Assembly: GCA_028554755.1 (NCBI GenBank)
Contig: JAPTOF010000010.1
Location: 11,816,501 to 11,880,500, forward strand
Length of the DNA: 64,000 nucleotides
Direction of reading: 5' to 3'
From: Cordia subcordata
Taxonomy: Eukaryota; Streptophyta; Magnoliopsida; Boraginales; Cordiaceae
Shown: one piece after another, positions 1 to 11,347 of the stretch
Numbering within the stretch: position 1 is the stretch's first letter
How the letters are laid out: each line of letters starts with the position of its first letter
The notes under the pieces: generated by a model
The model's input: only the letters and a program-made list of their open reading frames with translations
Databases searched by the model: none
Told to the model about the DNA's origin: nothing
Position numbers and translations under genes: made by a program

Positions 1-800
1 TTTTAATAAGAAGGTTGACGACCATCATGGAAATGCACCTTTGACATTAATTCAAGTGACTGAAAATACCCCTAAGGAGAATCCTTCCAAGAGTCAAAGA
101 ATTGAAACAGATGATAATGATATAGAATGTGATCCAAAATTACGTAATCAAATTTGGGAATTTCCAATCAACGAAAGAGATAAAACAAGAAGGAAATATT
201 TGAAAAAGGGTGCATAGCAAATTCATTTTCAAAGCTATTCTCGTTCTAGTCCTAAAAAACATTCCAGTAGATTTTTTGCAACATGGTTTAATTTGTTCCC
301 ATTGTTGGAATACTTTGTTGAAAAGGTTGCTGCATATTGTTCTCCATGCTATCTCTTTGGAAGTACCAAGTAGTCATCCTAGAGCAGATGTCTTTATAAT
401 GAAAGGGTTTCATAAGTGGAAAATAAATTCAATAATGGAAAGAATTGTGCATTTCTTAGTCATGTTGGAGAAGATCATTGTTCACTGCATAATAATGCAA
501 TGACATGTTATGAGAGTTTGTTGAATCAGTCACAGCATATTTGCAATGCTATAAATGTGCAATCTTCAAAGGAGAGACAAAAAAATAGATTAAGACCTAA
601 GGCCTACATTGATGCAATTCGTTGGCTAAGCTATTGAGATTGTTCATTTAGAGGACATGATGAGTCCTCTAGCTCCAAAAATTGAAGAAATTCTATTGAA
701 ATGATAAGGTTGTTAGCATCATATAATGATAATGTAGTAGAAGTTGTCTTGAAAAATCACATCACTTTGTTCCCTAGTCATTGTTACTAATGAAATGATG
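1..800 (+). pseudogene. hAT-type transposase fragment (TTF-type zinc-finger / DUF4371-like), broken
   Basis: Frame 2 is open from base 2 to a stop at about 214 and contains an IWEFPINERDKTRRKY segment. Such segments are typical of the TTF-type domain that opens plant hAT-like (zinc finger MYM-type 1-like) transposases. Homology then shifts frame: a WFNLFPLLEYF stretch at about 280-320, FHKWK near 410, and NCAFLSHVGEDHCSLHNNAM at about 440-500, followed by RLRPKAYIDAIRWLSY ending at 637. Beyond 640 an FRGHDE segment continues the similarity. At least two frameshifts and several stops break it, and the catalytic DDE/RNase H-like core is absent, so it cannot make an active transposase. The left end lies outside the window. 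Family assignment is by remembered consensus. Confidence 0.7.
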
Positions 801-839
801 ACGATGAGAAAAAATTATTTAGATTTTAATATTTATTAG

Positions 840-1200
840 ATTAAAATTTGTGAACTTGATATTTACAAGTTATGAACATAGTGTTTATTGGTTGTGAACA
901 TATTGTTTACAGTCGTGAATAGATAATATAAAGAGTTGTTAATAATTAAACTTATAAATATATCGTATAAAAATTGTGAATACTTAAAATTTTTTAATAT
1001 AGAGTATTAAAATTGTGAACACATAATATGATATTTATAAATAAATAAAAGTTGCAATTTTGAATGTATAATATAAAAGCCATGAACATATAGTATAAAT
1101 GTTGTGAATGCAAAAATTGTAAACGTATAATATAAATATTGTGAATGCACATAATTGTGAACGTATAGTGTAAAAGTTGTAAATGCTCAATATTCACCCA
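840..1200. repeat. Degenerate AT-rich tandem repeat, about 20-bp unit
   Basis: Imperfect repeats of the form TTGTGAACGTATAGTATAAA recur about every 20-40 bases, with variants such as gtgaacatattgtttac, gtgaacacataatatg, aacatatagtataaatg and aacgtataatataaat. No coding potential is seen. The block sits just downstream of the hAT fragment and could be a subterminal repeat region of that transposon, which is inference only. Confidence 0.6.
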
Positions 1201-1747
1201 CTATGTGATGCACCATGCTAGTGTAGCATGTGGTGTTGAAGGTGCATAGTAAAATTTGTAAGACTCATTTTTTAAAGCTTATCATAATTTTCTTCTGCTT
1301 TCTAAAACAATGCATAAAACCCTCTTGATAAGGGGTTATATGCTATATTCCAAAAGTAAATGGGGAATGTATGTATATTTGAGAAAGTGAAAAAAGGGGA
1401 CTTATATTATGTTTTATAAAGTACCAGGAGATTATAAAAGAGATTTAATAACACATTGCACTTTAGGGAAATTTTAGGAGTTTACTATAATATTTTCTCC
1501 TTGAAAGAGCCAAATCCCCCAGATTAAATTAACAAATCAGACTATGAACATTTCTCTAGAGTTGTCAGTGAAAGATATTAAGGAAACCATTAGAAGAGCT
1601 TATCACCTCTTTAATCTCTTCGATACTCATCGTTTTGTACTTGGGATCAAGGATAACTTGATATAGCCATAAAACCATGCACAACACTCCAATACTTCTC
1701 AAAGATTATTAAGCACTTTTTGACATGGAACAACTATTTATTTTATT

Positions 1748-1780
<33 letters not shown>

Positions 1781-3124
1781 GTTGTTGTTGTTGCGAATTT
1801 AAGCAACTATTTATTTATTTGCTTATCATTTCATCTTTTGACAATATCCATTTATACAGATTCCATACTCCCACAAATTTTAAGAAAACAATTTTTAGAA
1901 GTCAGAACTATCAAACAGACAAGTGTGTCCTGATTCAAGTCCATTACATGATGTATTGAGACATCCACTTGAAGCCCTCTCCATAACCCATTTTGCGAAC
2001 GATGCTGCACATGAACACTTCAAGTGGCTGGACATTCAAGCGTTTCTTAGATTCTGCAAACCTCTCCTTGGTTGTAAGCATCCATCAAGTAAACCATTGC
2101 ATCCACCTTCAAACACAAAAAGTTGCAGGTTATATACTATAATAGACAGACATTACGAATAATATAACCTAAGACTATCAGCGAAAAACCACTGTAGTTG
2201 GCTCATTTGATTTGTGTAAATTCCTAATCAGTATTACTATGTTTTATAAAAATTTAGGCTTTTGGCACAATAAAATTGAGTAAAGAATCTTGCCAGTACA
2301 TAATAGGCTAAATAAATTTACATCAAATACATATATGGTAAGGTACTATAGAAACACCTCCTGTTAAAAAGAAGGTGCTATCAGTGATCTCCCATTGTCA
2401 AGCCTCCCATGAATCAAATAAACACAAAAAAAAAAAAAAAATTATTTGAGATTATGAAGGCACAATGATTATATAAAAAGGATCCAGGTAAAGAATAGGG
2501 GCAATTCTCTGTTATAAACAGATTTCTGAAAATCTTTAATTTACTAGAGGCAGCAAATTGACCTTCTCAATGCATGCATTGAGGATTATAACTAGTAAAT
2601 AACTGAAAAGCCAACAGGTTAGTGGCTGACCCTTTGTGATAGTCTGTTAGATATCCAAGTTTGTCACCCTTAAGTGTTTGTGACCTTCTCTACACGAGAA
2701 GTAGCGCACATGCTAAAAGAGATTCTTCTAATTACGGGAAGAAGAGAACAGAAAATAACATTATTTAGGAGGGTTTTTGGTGCAAAAGGATAAAATTGGT
2801 AAGGGGTGCCTACAAGAAAATTGAGAATCTTGATGTTCCAACACCAACTCCCACTTGATGTACGTAAATAGAGAAACAGTGAATATGTGCATGAAAATGC
2901 AACTAACATAAGTTATCTCAAACTTTAAGTTGAAAGAATTAACAATTCTTGAATACTTAGTTGAAAGTATCAAGATGCTAGTTTAGGATACAATTCACAA
3001 ATGGCAAACAAATAATGGCACTCATATAACTCTAGTTATACTAAATGTTCGCAACTTGTGAGCGGCACGTTCACAATTGTAAACGACTCAATTTGGAGCT
3101 CCATTTAAGGTTAATCATCGATCG
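1201..3124. other. Non-coding stretch with a compound microsatellite
   Basis: No supported gene. Around 1739-1793 there is a compound microsatellite of TTTA, then TTA, then GTT units. A poly-A run lies near 2426-2441. Short open frames here show no recognisable domain. Confidence 0.5.
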
Positions 3125-3311
3125 ATGGCTGAAGATGCAACTGCAACCTCTGAAAATATTTCTCCTTCTGTTAATGGAATAAAGCAGCTGCTGGAGGGAG
3201 TATTGAAAAAGTTATGGAAGAAGAAAACATTGGTGTCTCTTGTATTGGGACAGTTCCTCTCCCTCTTGCTCACCGCCAATGGATTCTCTTCCTCGGAATT
3301 GGCCAATAGAG
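3125..3311 (+). pseudogene. Orphan first exon of a SLC35F/DUF914-type transporter
   Basis: The ATG at 3125 opens a frame giving an acidic/serine-rich N-terminus, then LWKKKTLVSLVLGQFLSLLL and GFSSSELANRG. This matches the start of plant solute carrier family 35 member F (DUF914/EamA-like) proteins: a basic stretch before transmembrane helix 1, then GFxSSELAxRG. A splice donor (AGAG|gttctt) follows at 3311/3312 at the family's usual break point. No second exon is seen downstream before the retrotransposon at 4676, nor in 14378-17750. Either the remaining exons were lost, making this a pseudogene, or they lie beyond very large introns. A nucleotide-sugar-transporter-like role is known for the family and is not shown here. 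Confidence 0.6.
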
Positions 3312-4365
3312 GTTCTTCCTTATTTCCTTTCTTTTAATTCAATTCAATTCGTTTTTGTTTTTGTTAAGTACAATAAATAAATGTAATAAGATCTTCTTTA
3401 CTAGCAAGGGCGTGTTAAGTAATAAATAGATATAACTAAATCTTCTTTACAAGTTTAACTTTTAGATGAGGTGGTAACTCAAATAGTTTTTCTCTATTAT
3501 TTCGATATTGAGTAAGTCATGGTAGCTAGGTAAATGAGATTTGGATATTGCTATATATTATCCTTAATTTTATCGTTTTTGTATACAACTAAAATTTGTT
3601 ATAACTTTATCATAAGAAAATGGTAAAGGACTAAAGGGTAATATCTAAGCATTGCTGATATGAATTGGAGTAAGTCCTTTTATGCGGATCATAAATGCTA
3701 CTCAACCCTTGTTTAAAGTAGACTTGGATCTTCTCTTATTTTTCATTCTCTCTCGTATATTGAATTAAATTTATCCGAACCCTTTATTTTAAAATTCAAA
3801 TTATTTATCAATATATTTCTTTTTCCCTTTTTGATTTGAAATAAAGGGTCCAAATTAATTTAATTCTATTTGAATAATTCATATCATCCCTCATATATAT
3901 AGGAAAAAATAAAAAATAAGAGAGGATCCAAATCCGTTTAAAGTATGCATGCATATGGAAAGATTTCCTGCTTGGCGAGGTTTACAACAATTTAATGCAC
4001 CTATTAATGCAGTGGCGACTTCACTATCTTCTTGGCTAAACGGGTGTTTGGCTTAGATTTTAAGTTTTTTTTTTAATTATTTTTTATTCTTTGACAAACC
4101 TCCCACCCCCAAACCCAACCCCCATTCTCCATGGAATCTGAACTAAAAACTCATATTTGGGTGGAGGTAGTCTCAACCTTCTAACCTACCCAATTAGTTA
4201 AATTTACTTAAAATCAAGTAGACAAATTTATTTTAATTAAAAAAATATTTTTTAAATAACTTTAACTAAAAAAAGAAAAAGTTCTTTATGCCCAACTCTT
4301 GCATTATATGACTTTGATAAGTATTTTTTTTAAAAAAAAAGAAAAGTTTGACCAAATTATTTAGA

Positions 4366-4472
4366 GGGTGTTTGGCTATGCGTATTTTATAAGCACCTAA
4401 AACAAAGTATCATCTCATATATTTTTTGTTATTTGTTGCTTATAAGCACTAAATGAGCAAAGCCAAACATCC

Positions 4473-4473
<1 letters not shown>
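4366..4473. mobile_element. Small MITE with GGGTGTTTGGCT inverted ends
   Basis: The left end begins GGGTGTTTGGCTATGCG and the right end reads GCAAAGCCAAACATCCC, the near-perfect reverse complement. Inner arms also pair (TTATAAGCAC with gcttataagcac). A related GGGTGTTTGGCTTAG end occurs at about 4049, so it may be nested in, or be the 3' half of, a larger diverged copy. Target duplications are not clear. Confidence 0.55.

Positions 4474-4475
<2 letters not shown>

Positions 4476-4516
<41 letters not shown>
4476..4516. repeat. (TA)n microsatellite
   Basis: An uninterrupted run of about 20 TA dinucleotides directly follows the MITE end. A similar run lies at 14953-14990. Confidence 0.95.
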
Positions 4517-4519
<3 letters not shown>

Positions 4520-4675
4520 TCTCTTATCCTACACCTTTTTATCTTTATTATTTATAATTTATTTAACAATTGTTATATATTTATATTATATATGACATAA
4601 AGTAAATTATCAAGTTATAATTTTTGATAATATATTTTAAAAAAATAAATAAATAATTATATTTATATTGCATTT

Positions 4676-5972
4676 TGTGGGTGCAAATATCTTAAGAGGG
4701 GGGGGATGAATTAAGATATTAATACTAATTTTCGTTTTTAAAATTTACAGAAAATTTACAACTCTAACAAGCAATATATCAAACACTATATAAGCAAGGT
4801 AATAAGAATGAAATTAAAAGCAAGGAGAAGAGAGACAAACGATTTTTAGGTGGTTCGGCCAAGCCTACGTCCACCGCCCAAGGAATCTCTCCTTAGGACT
4901 TCAAGGATCTCCACTAAAATGCTTCTTCAAAACTTGGTGAAGCACAAACCAAGATTTTTATAACCTCTTTGAAGTCTCACTTCAAAGAACCCAAGAGACT
5001 TTCTCTATAGGATTTCCTCACACTTTTACAAGCTATAATGGATATATCTCACAATGAATAAAGCTCTCAAAGTGTGAATACTCAAGAATGAAAAGAGATT
5101 GGATTTGAAATTTTCCTCAAGAAGAGAAAATAGTAAGCTCTTGAAAGCTCAATATATTGCAAGAATGGCTCAAGAAGTATTGAATGATGATAAAAGCTTT
5201 TGCACACTTCAATTGATTTGATTAGAACTTGTATTTGAATGTGTATTTATAGAGATTTGAGGGTTAGGGATTTGGTAGGTGAAGGAAGATTGAAAATCTC
5301 GGCCAGAATGGTAAGAAACGGCTAGTGCATTTATTACAGCCCCCGTTCAGCCGGTCGACCGTCTTGGTCGTCCGGCTTGCCTTTCACTTCTCTGACTAGG
5401 CCGGACGCCTTAGCCGGTCGACCGGCTAGGGGGTCCGGCTTTTTCTTTCACTTTCTGATTAGGCCGGGCTACCACCCAGGTCAGCCGGTCGACCGGCTTG
5501 GGGGTCCGGCCACTCCAGAATGTGAAGTAAAGCCAGATTTTTTTAGAAAAACAAGCTCAAGTGTATTTTCATAACTCCAAGTAATTTTGAATAAATATGT
5601 AAACGCATGTTGTGAATGAAAACACCCCAAAAACTCATTTTGTCTCAATGTGTGTATTCAAATACTTTTGTGCATATTTTAAAAGTGCAAGACTTGAGAA
5701 AAATTTTGCAATGATAAGGAAGAATGTTTTGAGCCAAGTCTATACAGTATATGAGCATTTTACAAGAAGAGCAAGAAGAAAAAAATAAATCCGGTACCCC
5801 TTATGTCTTCTCTTCTCCTCCTTATGCCTTCTTATCTTTTCTCTTCTTCAAATGATCCTTTATGCACATCATCATATTTTCCAAGCTTCATATAATATCT
5901 CATTTCACAAGAAGCTGTTTAATCAAATAATGCATATACATATTTTCATCAATAAAGAATATTTAGCTAACA
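4676..5972 (-). repeat. 3' LTR (element sense) of the Sirevirus-like element
   Basis: It begins TGTGGGTGCAAATATC and ends GCTAACA, giving TGT...ACA ends. It contains three GGTCGACC-centred palindromes at 5349-5364, 5412-5427 and 5483-5498; the last two match AGCCGGTCGACCGGCT perfectly. On the minus strand a TATA-like CTATAAATACA lies near 5243-5252. It is 1297 bp long and aligns end to end with 13077-14372. Confidence 0.93.
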
Positions 5973-5987
5973 ATTTCCCCCTTTTTG
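5973..5987 (-). other. Polypurine tract of the Sirevirus-like element
   Basis: On the minus strand AAAAAGGGGGAAAT lies immediately before the 3' LTR, the position of plus-strand primer generation. Extra AAGGGGGAG-type tracts are seen near 6020-6030 and 6260-6272. Multiple polypurine tracts are a reported Sirevirus trait. Confidence 0.8.
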
Positions 5988-6514
5988 ATGATAACAAATA
6001 TTTTTAAGATTTGAAAAAATACTCCCCCTTAATATATACATTCTTCTAACAAGTGCTTTGATTATTAAATTTGCAAAACATAGCTATATATCACCCAAAG
6101 CATAGATGTTCTATATCACCAAAAAAAATGCATAAATCACATATCACAATATATCATTACATCCAAATGCATAAATCACATATCACAATATATCATCACA
6201 TCCATCAATAAATATTATCATCACATTCATCAAATCATACTTCATCAAATCATATTTCTCCCCCTTTGGCATCATCAAAATCAACATAAAGTCAGGAAAG
6301 AAATGTATGAAAAGTTAATTTGATAGTTAACTAAACTAGAAGTCAACTAAACTGAAAATTGTTTTTAAGTGAAGAAGATGAAAATCAAGGCGCGTCATCA
6401 TGGTGATCCTTGAAGTAATTTATCATGTCTGTCTTCATAGCTGCCACTTCAGAATCAATGTGTTGTCTCCAAATGGTGAGTTCATCCCATTAGCTTGTCA
6501 TAGTTGTCCTCATT

Positions 6515-7829
6515 TCACTCATACCTGTGTTTAAGGCCCGAGTGGGATAGAATCGAGCCATCATAGAAGGGTCTTCTGCTGTCCCATTGAACTAGAACCA
6601 GCACTCGACGGATTTCTCTTCGGCGTATCTCATTAATATGCTCTTGATCCTTAGATTCTCTTAATACTCGCAAAAGAGTCGCTTCCTCGTGTTTTCCTCT
6701 TCTTGAGGAACTAACAACCATAGGTATTGTTCCGTATGCCTATGTTAGGATTTCCCTCAAATTCTGGCCCTTCATCTTCTCCAAAGTTTATATCTACCCC
6801 ACCAACCATGTCATCAAGGTTTTCTGCTGTAGTACCAAACACTGGGTCGGTGAAAGTAGTGCCCTTCTTACTCCTATATCTAATGGCAGCTTGAGTACTT
6901 TGGGGCAAACCTTTGAATGTCTCTCTGTTTATTGGCTCCATATTATACCAGTAAATGCCCATAAAGTTCATATATAACATATCGAAATTCCAAGCGAATA
7001 TCTTCTATGGAGCATTTGAGGTTATGTTGAAATGTGAGAAGATATACATTAAAGCCATACCATACCCCGGAGTAGTTGTTTTCCCTCCATCCTTTCCACT
7101 AATGTGCAACATATGTTGAAGTATAAGGAAAGGCAAGGCTATCTCCTTTCTCTGCCTAAGGTCAGAAGAATATATGCATCCATAACTGGAATTTTTCCAT
7201 CATTTATATTCCTAGGAAGAATTATTTCACTCATAATCTTAAAAGCAAGCCTAGTGTTAACATCAACATCTCTTAACAATGGAAGAATCAAATCCGGATC
7301 TCTAGGCCCTACATTCTCCCACATAAATTTTATAACTTCTCCCAGGATGGCGGTTCCCCTAATTCCTTCAGGCCACCCTTGACTATTATAATGTCCTTCC
7401 TTCAACCGGTATATGAAATATATTATGCAAAATAGCCTCGTTAATCACAAAATTTACTCCACAAACCGTTGAGGCTAATTCTAATCTTGGACTTCTACAA
7501 CTTATCTCAAGATTTTCATAAAATTCAACCACTAGTTTATCTTGCACATCACAATGCAAGTGTAAAAAGACAGACCATCTATCAAATAACGGCAAAATAT
7601 CTGTACCAGCAAAATCAGAGTCCACGACGTATTTACCGTATATAATAGATTGTTTCCCGTGAATCTTGGATGTCGGAGGTGGTGGTGGTGGTGGAGATTG
7701 AGTTCTTGCTCTTTTCCCTTTTCTCCCACGCGCTTGACTCTTCTCTCTTAGATTCACTATGATTTTGCGTTGTTCTAGTGAAAATAATCGGTAAAAACTA
7801 TGTTTTTTTTTTTGAAGTGGGTAAACCAA
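6515..7829 (-). CDS. Extra ORF downstream of pol in the Sirevirus-like element (broken)
   Basis: This lies between RNase H and the 3' LTR on the same strand as pol, the slot occupied by the env-like ORF of some Sireviruses. Four overlapping frames carry it: 7829-7386, 7405-7139, 6980-6711 and 6721-6515. The N-terminal part is basic and proline-rich (a run of seven prolines). Next come a DFAGTDILPLFDRW segment and a VCGVNFVINEAI segment; these resemble, from memory, the 'putative plant transposon protein' domain found in many plant elements. The C-terminal part is acidic, then basic and charged. No signal peptide or clear membrane segment is visible, so an envelope role is not supported. Frameshifts at about 7390, 7000-7140 and 6715 disrupt it. 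Confidence 0.5.
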
Positions 7830-7964
7830 TTTTGGTAAGAAATTTGAAAGAAATCGGCGGAATGTTGAAGATTTGAGATGGGATTGAGTGATATTTGGGT
7901 TAGGGTTAAAAAGAATTTGAGAGTATGAGATGAAATTGGGGTGAAAACCCCTATTTTTTAACCC

Positions 7965-8100
7965 TTACCGCGTTCAGTCGGTCGACCGGCTGATCGCGAG
8001 GGTCGACCGGCTGGATCAGAGAGCATCTTAAAAATTCTGCTTAGCCGGACGCCTAAGGCCTAGCCGGTCGACTGGCTGGGTCGACCTGGTCGAAAAGTTC
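7965..8100. repeat. GGTCGACC palindrome cluster between pol and the extra ORF
   Basis: This GC-rich patch contains CGGTCGACCGGCTG, GGGTCGACCGGCTGG and AGCCGGTCGACTGGCT, alongside a CCGGACGCCTAAGGC segment. The same motifs sit in the LTRs of this element. It is a second, internal copy of the LTR palindrome module, placed upstream of the extra ORF in the direction of transcription. Confidence 0.8.
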
Positions 8101-8152
8101 ACAAATGTCTTATTTTTCATACCCAAGCCACGTAAATACATATATATCCCAT

Positions 8153-9607
8153 TTAGCCACATTTTATCATTCCAATTTCTCTCCTAATCTTGCAAAATTG
8201 ATCCTCATGCAAAGGTTTGGTAAAAATATCAGCAACTTGATGTAAAGTATCAACAAATTCAAGAATTATATCTCCTTTTTGTTCATGGTTTCTAATGAAA
8301 TGGTGTCTAATCTCAATATGCTTAGTTCTTGAATGTTGAATTGGGTTCTTAGTAAGATTAATTGCACTAGTATTATCACAATATATAGGAATATGATCAT
8401 ACTTCAATCCATAATCAAGTAGATTTTGTTTTATCCACAATATTTGTGCCACACAACTACCTGCTGTAATATATTCAGCTTCAGTGGTAGAAATTGCAAC
8501 ACTATTTTGTTTCCTACAAGACCAAGATACTAAGGAATGTCCTAGAAATTGGCATGTTCCACTAGTGCTTTTGCGATCTATTTTGCAGCCAGCATAGTCA
8601 GCATCAGAAAACCCACATAGATCAAACGAAGTTCCTTTAGCATACCAAAGTCCTAAATTAATTGTTCCCTTAAGATATCTTATTATTCTTTTTACAGCTG
8701 TTAAGTGAATTTCCTTAGGATTGGATTGAAATCTAGCACATAAGCATACTGAGAACATGATATCAGGTCTAGAGGCAGTTAAATATAATAGGCTACCGAT
8801 CATATATCTATATTTCTTCTCGTCTACTGATTTACCTTTCTCATCTTTATCTAGCTTAGTTAAAGGACTCATGGGAGTTCCAATCTCTTTTGCATCTTCA
8901 AGTCCAAATTTCTTGATGATTTCCTTGGTGCATTTGGCTTGATTTATGAAGATCCCCTCTTTTGCTTGTTTGATTTGAAGTCCGAGGAAGAAGGTTAATT
9001 CTCCCATCATGCTCATCTCGAACTCCTTATGCATGCACTTTGAAAAATTCTCACACAAGGAAACATTAGTAGCACTAAAAATTATATCATCTACATAGAT
9101 TTGGACAAGTAAAATGTCGTTGTCTTTTCTTTTGATAAACAGGGTTGAATCAAGTTTTCCTCTTTCGAAATTGTTTTCAACCAAAAATCCACTAAGTCTT
9201 TCATACCAAGCTCTAGGAGCTTGCTTTAAGCCATACAAAGCCTTTTCTAGTTTAAAAACATGATTAGAAAAACACGAATCTTCAAAACCAGGGGGTTGTT
9301 CAACATAAACTTCTTCTTCAATAAATTCATTTAAAAATGCACTTTTTACATGCATTTGATAAAGTTTAAAGTCTATGTGACATGCAAATGCAAGTAACAT
9401 ACGAATGGATTCAAGTCTAGCTACAGGAGCATAAGTTTCATCATAATCAATTCCTTCTTCCTGATTGTATCCTTGTGCAACTAGTCTAGCCTTATTCCTA
9501 GTCACTATTCCAGCTTCATATAGTTTGTTTCTAAATACCCATTTGGTTCCAATTACCGGTCTATCTTTGGGTCTTTCAACTAGCTTCCAAACTTTATTTC
9601 TTTCAAA
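8153..9607 (-). CDS. Reverse transcriptase-RNase H of the Sirevirus-like element
   Basis: The frame is open over 484 codons, continuing from integrase after one nonsense codon at 9608-9610. Copia RT hallmarks appear in order: WVFRNKL, KARLVAQGYNQ, ETYAPVARLESIRMLLA, the MHVKSAFLN segment (catalytic Asp replaced by Lys; copia usually has DVKxAFLNG), GLKQAPRAWYERL, and the YVDD active site at 9086-9097. RNase H follows with SDADYAGCKIDRKSTSG and the STTEAEYI segment, then RTKHIEIRHHFIR near the C-terminus. It would copy the element RNA into DNA in cytoplasmic particles. The changed first catalytic residue and the upstream stop argue against activity. Confidence 0.9.
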   Translation of the reverse strand, partial: FERNKVWKLVERPKDRPVIGTKWVFRNKLYEAGIVTRNKARLVAQGYNQEEGIDYDETYAPVARLESIRMLLAFACHIDFKLYQMHVKSAFLNEFIEEEVYVEQPPGFEDSCFSNHVFKLEKALYGLKQAPRAWYERLSGFLVENNFERGKLDSTLFIKRKDNDILLVQIYVDDIIFSATNVSLCENFSKCMHKEFEMSMMGELTFFLGLQIKQAKEGIFINQAKCTKEIIKKFGLEDAKEIGTPMSPLTKLDKDEKGKSVDEKKYRYMIGSLLYLTASRPDIMFSVCLCARFQSNPKEIHLTAVKRIIRYLKGTINLGLWYAKGTSFDLCGFSDADYAGCKIDRKSTSGTCQFLGHSLVSWSCRKQNSVAISTTEAEYITAGSCVAQILWIKQNLLDYGLKYDHIPIYCDNTSAINLTKNPIQHSRTKHIEIRHHFIRNHEQKGDIILEFVDTLHQVADIFTKPLHEDQFCKIRREIGMIKCG

Positions 9608-11280
9608 TTAATTGAGTTCTTCTTGCATTGCTATTATCCAATTATCATCTAGTAGAGCTTCTTTTACATTTTTGGGTTCAATATGTGAAATAAATGCATG
9701 ATGCTCACAAAAAGTGCTAATATTACGCCTAGTTCTTACACCTTCATTTGGATTACCGAGTATAAGATCTTGAGGATGGTTTCTCACAAACTTCCAACTC
9801 TTTGGTAGATCTTCATAAGGTTCTTTTGTTTCATCATCTTTGGTTGAGCAAGGTTTGATTTCCTCATTTTCTTGAGATCTCCTTTCTTTAAGTTCTTCTT
9901 CTTGCTTCGTTTCTTTGTCTTTTGGAGTTGGATCTTCAAGTGTTGTCTTTTTCAAAAGATAACCTACATCATCAATTTCCTTTCTCGGCTCAAATGGGTT
10001 AGTCTCATCAAATGTAACATGTATTGATTCTTCTACAACAAGAGTTCTCTTATTATATACCCTATATGCTTTGCTCTTTGTGGAATAACCTAAGAATATT
10101 CCTTCATCGGATTTAGAATCAAACTTTCTTAAGTGATCCTTAGTGTTTAGAATAAAACATTTACAACCAAATACTTTGAAGTATGATACTTTAGGTTTTT
10201 TGCCATACCATAGTTCATATGGAGTTTTGCTTAAAATAGGTCTAATCAATACTCTATTTTGCACATAGCATGATGTATTTATGGCTTCACTCCAAAAATA
10301 TGTTGGCAAGTTGTGTTCTTTTAGCATAGTCTTTGCCATTTCTTGTAATGTACGATTCTTCCTCTCTACTACCCCATTTTGTTGAGGAGTACGAGGGGCC
10401 GAAAAGTTATGCTCAATGCCATGTTCATCACAAAAGTTCATAAAAGGGATATTCACATATTCGGTGCCATTATCATTACGGATGCAAGATATAAAATAGT
10501 CTTTCTCATTTTGCACTTTTCTACACAATCTTGCAAATTCATTGAAGGCATCATTTTTATGTCCAAGAAACATGACCCATGTAAATCTAGTGTAATCATC
10601 AACTACAACAAATGCATGCCTAGATCCTCTTAAGCTTGCTACATCAATGGGTCCAAACAAATCCATATGTAGTAGTTGTAATGCTCTATTTGTTGAAACT
10701 TTATTTAGGGATTTGAAGGATGTTTTATGTTGTTTTCCTAGTTGGCAAGCATCACAAATTTTATCTTTTTTAAATTTTAATTTTGAAAGGTCTCTAACTA
10801 GATCATGCTTTGATAAATCATTCAATAAGCTCATGCTAGCATGTCCTAGTCTTCTATGCCATAACCAAGTATTATCATGCACAATGATAGACATTTAACA
10901 TGTTGACATATAAGTTGATCAATTTCAACAATGTAAACATTTTCATTTCTCTTGGCTATAAATAATACATTTTCATTTCCACATTCATAGACAAGACAGT
11001 TAGAGGATTGAAAAATGACTTTATGACCTTTGTCACATAATTGGCTAATGCTAAGTAGATTAAATTTTAGACCTTCTACAAGTAGGACATTATGTATAGC
11101 AAGAAAATTTTCATTACCAATGCTTCCTTTTCCAATAATTTTCCCTTTGCTATTGTCCCCAAAGGTGACATCTCCTCCTTTTATCCTTTTTAGTTTGTAA
11201 AAAAGTGAAGAGTTCCCCGTCATGTGCTTGGAACAACCACTATCCAAGATCCATCTTATTTTGCTTGAATTGCATACCTA
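9608..11280 (-). CDS. Protease-integrase region of the Sirevirus-like element (frameshifted)
   Basis: The protease motif [12 protein letters not shown] at about 11220-11250 has the aspartic active-site triad DSG, followed by [10 protein letters not shown] and [12 protein letters not shown]. One frame ends at 10846. The next frame, overlapping it to 10894, carries the integrase zinc-binding region ([10 protein letters not shown] through [11 protein letters not shown]), then the catalytic core with the first Asp in LLHMDLFGP, the second in NDNGTEY and the Glu in [10 protein letters not shown]. It also has YELWYGKKP and FGCKCFILN of the copia integrase tail. A frameshift near 10890 separates protease from integrase, and a stop at 9608-9610 separates integrase from RT. 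Confidence 0.88.
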
Positions 11281-11347
11281 CACACATGAAATTCAAACGC
11301 AATTCTTTATTTTGGGGTCCCCAACACCTTGGGTCCTTGGCGTTAGT

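Noticed and set aside
3978..4045. A short NAP-containing frame after the orphan exon that might be exon 2 of the transporter
   Set aside because: Only three residues agree with the expected family sequence and the frame soon stops; it lies next to a MITE end.
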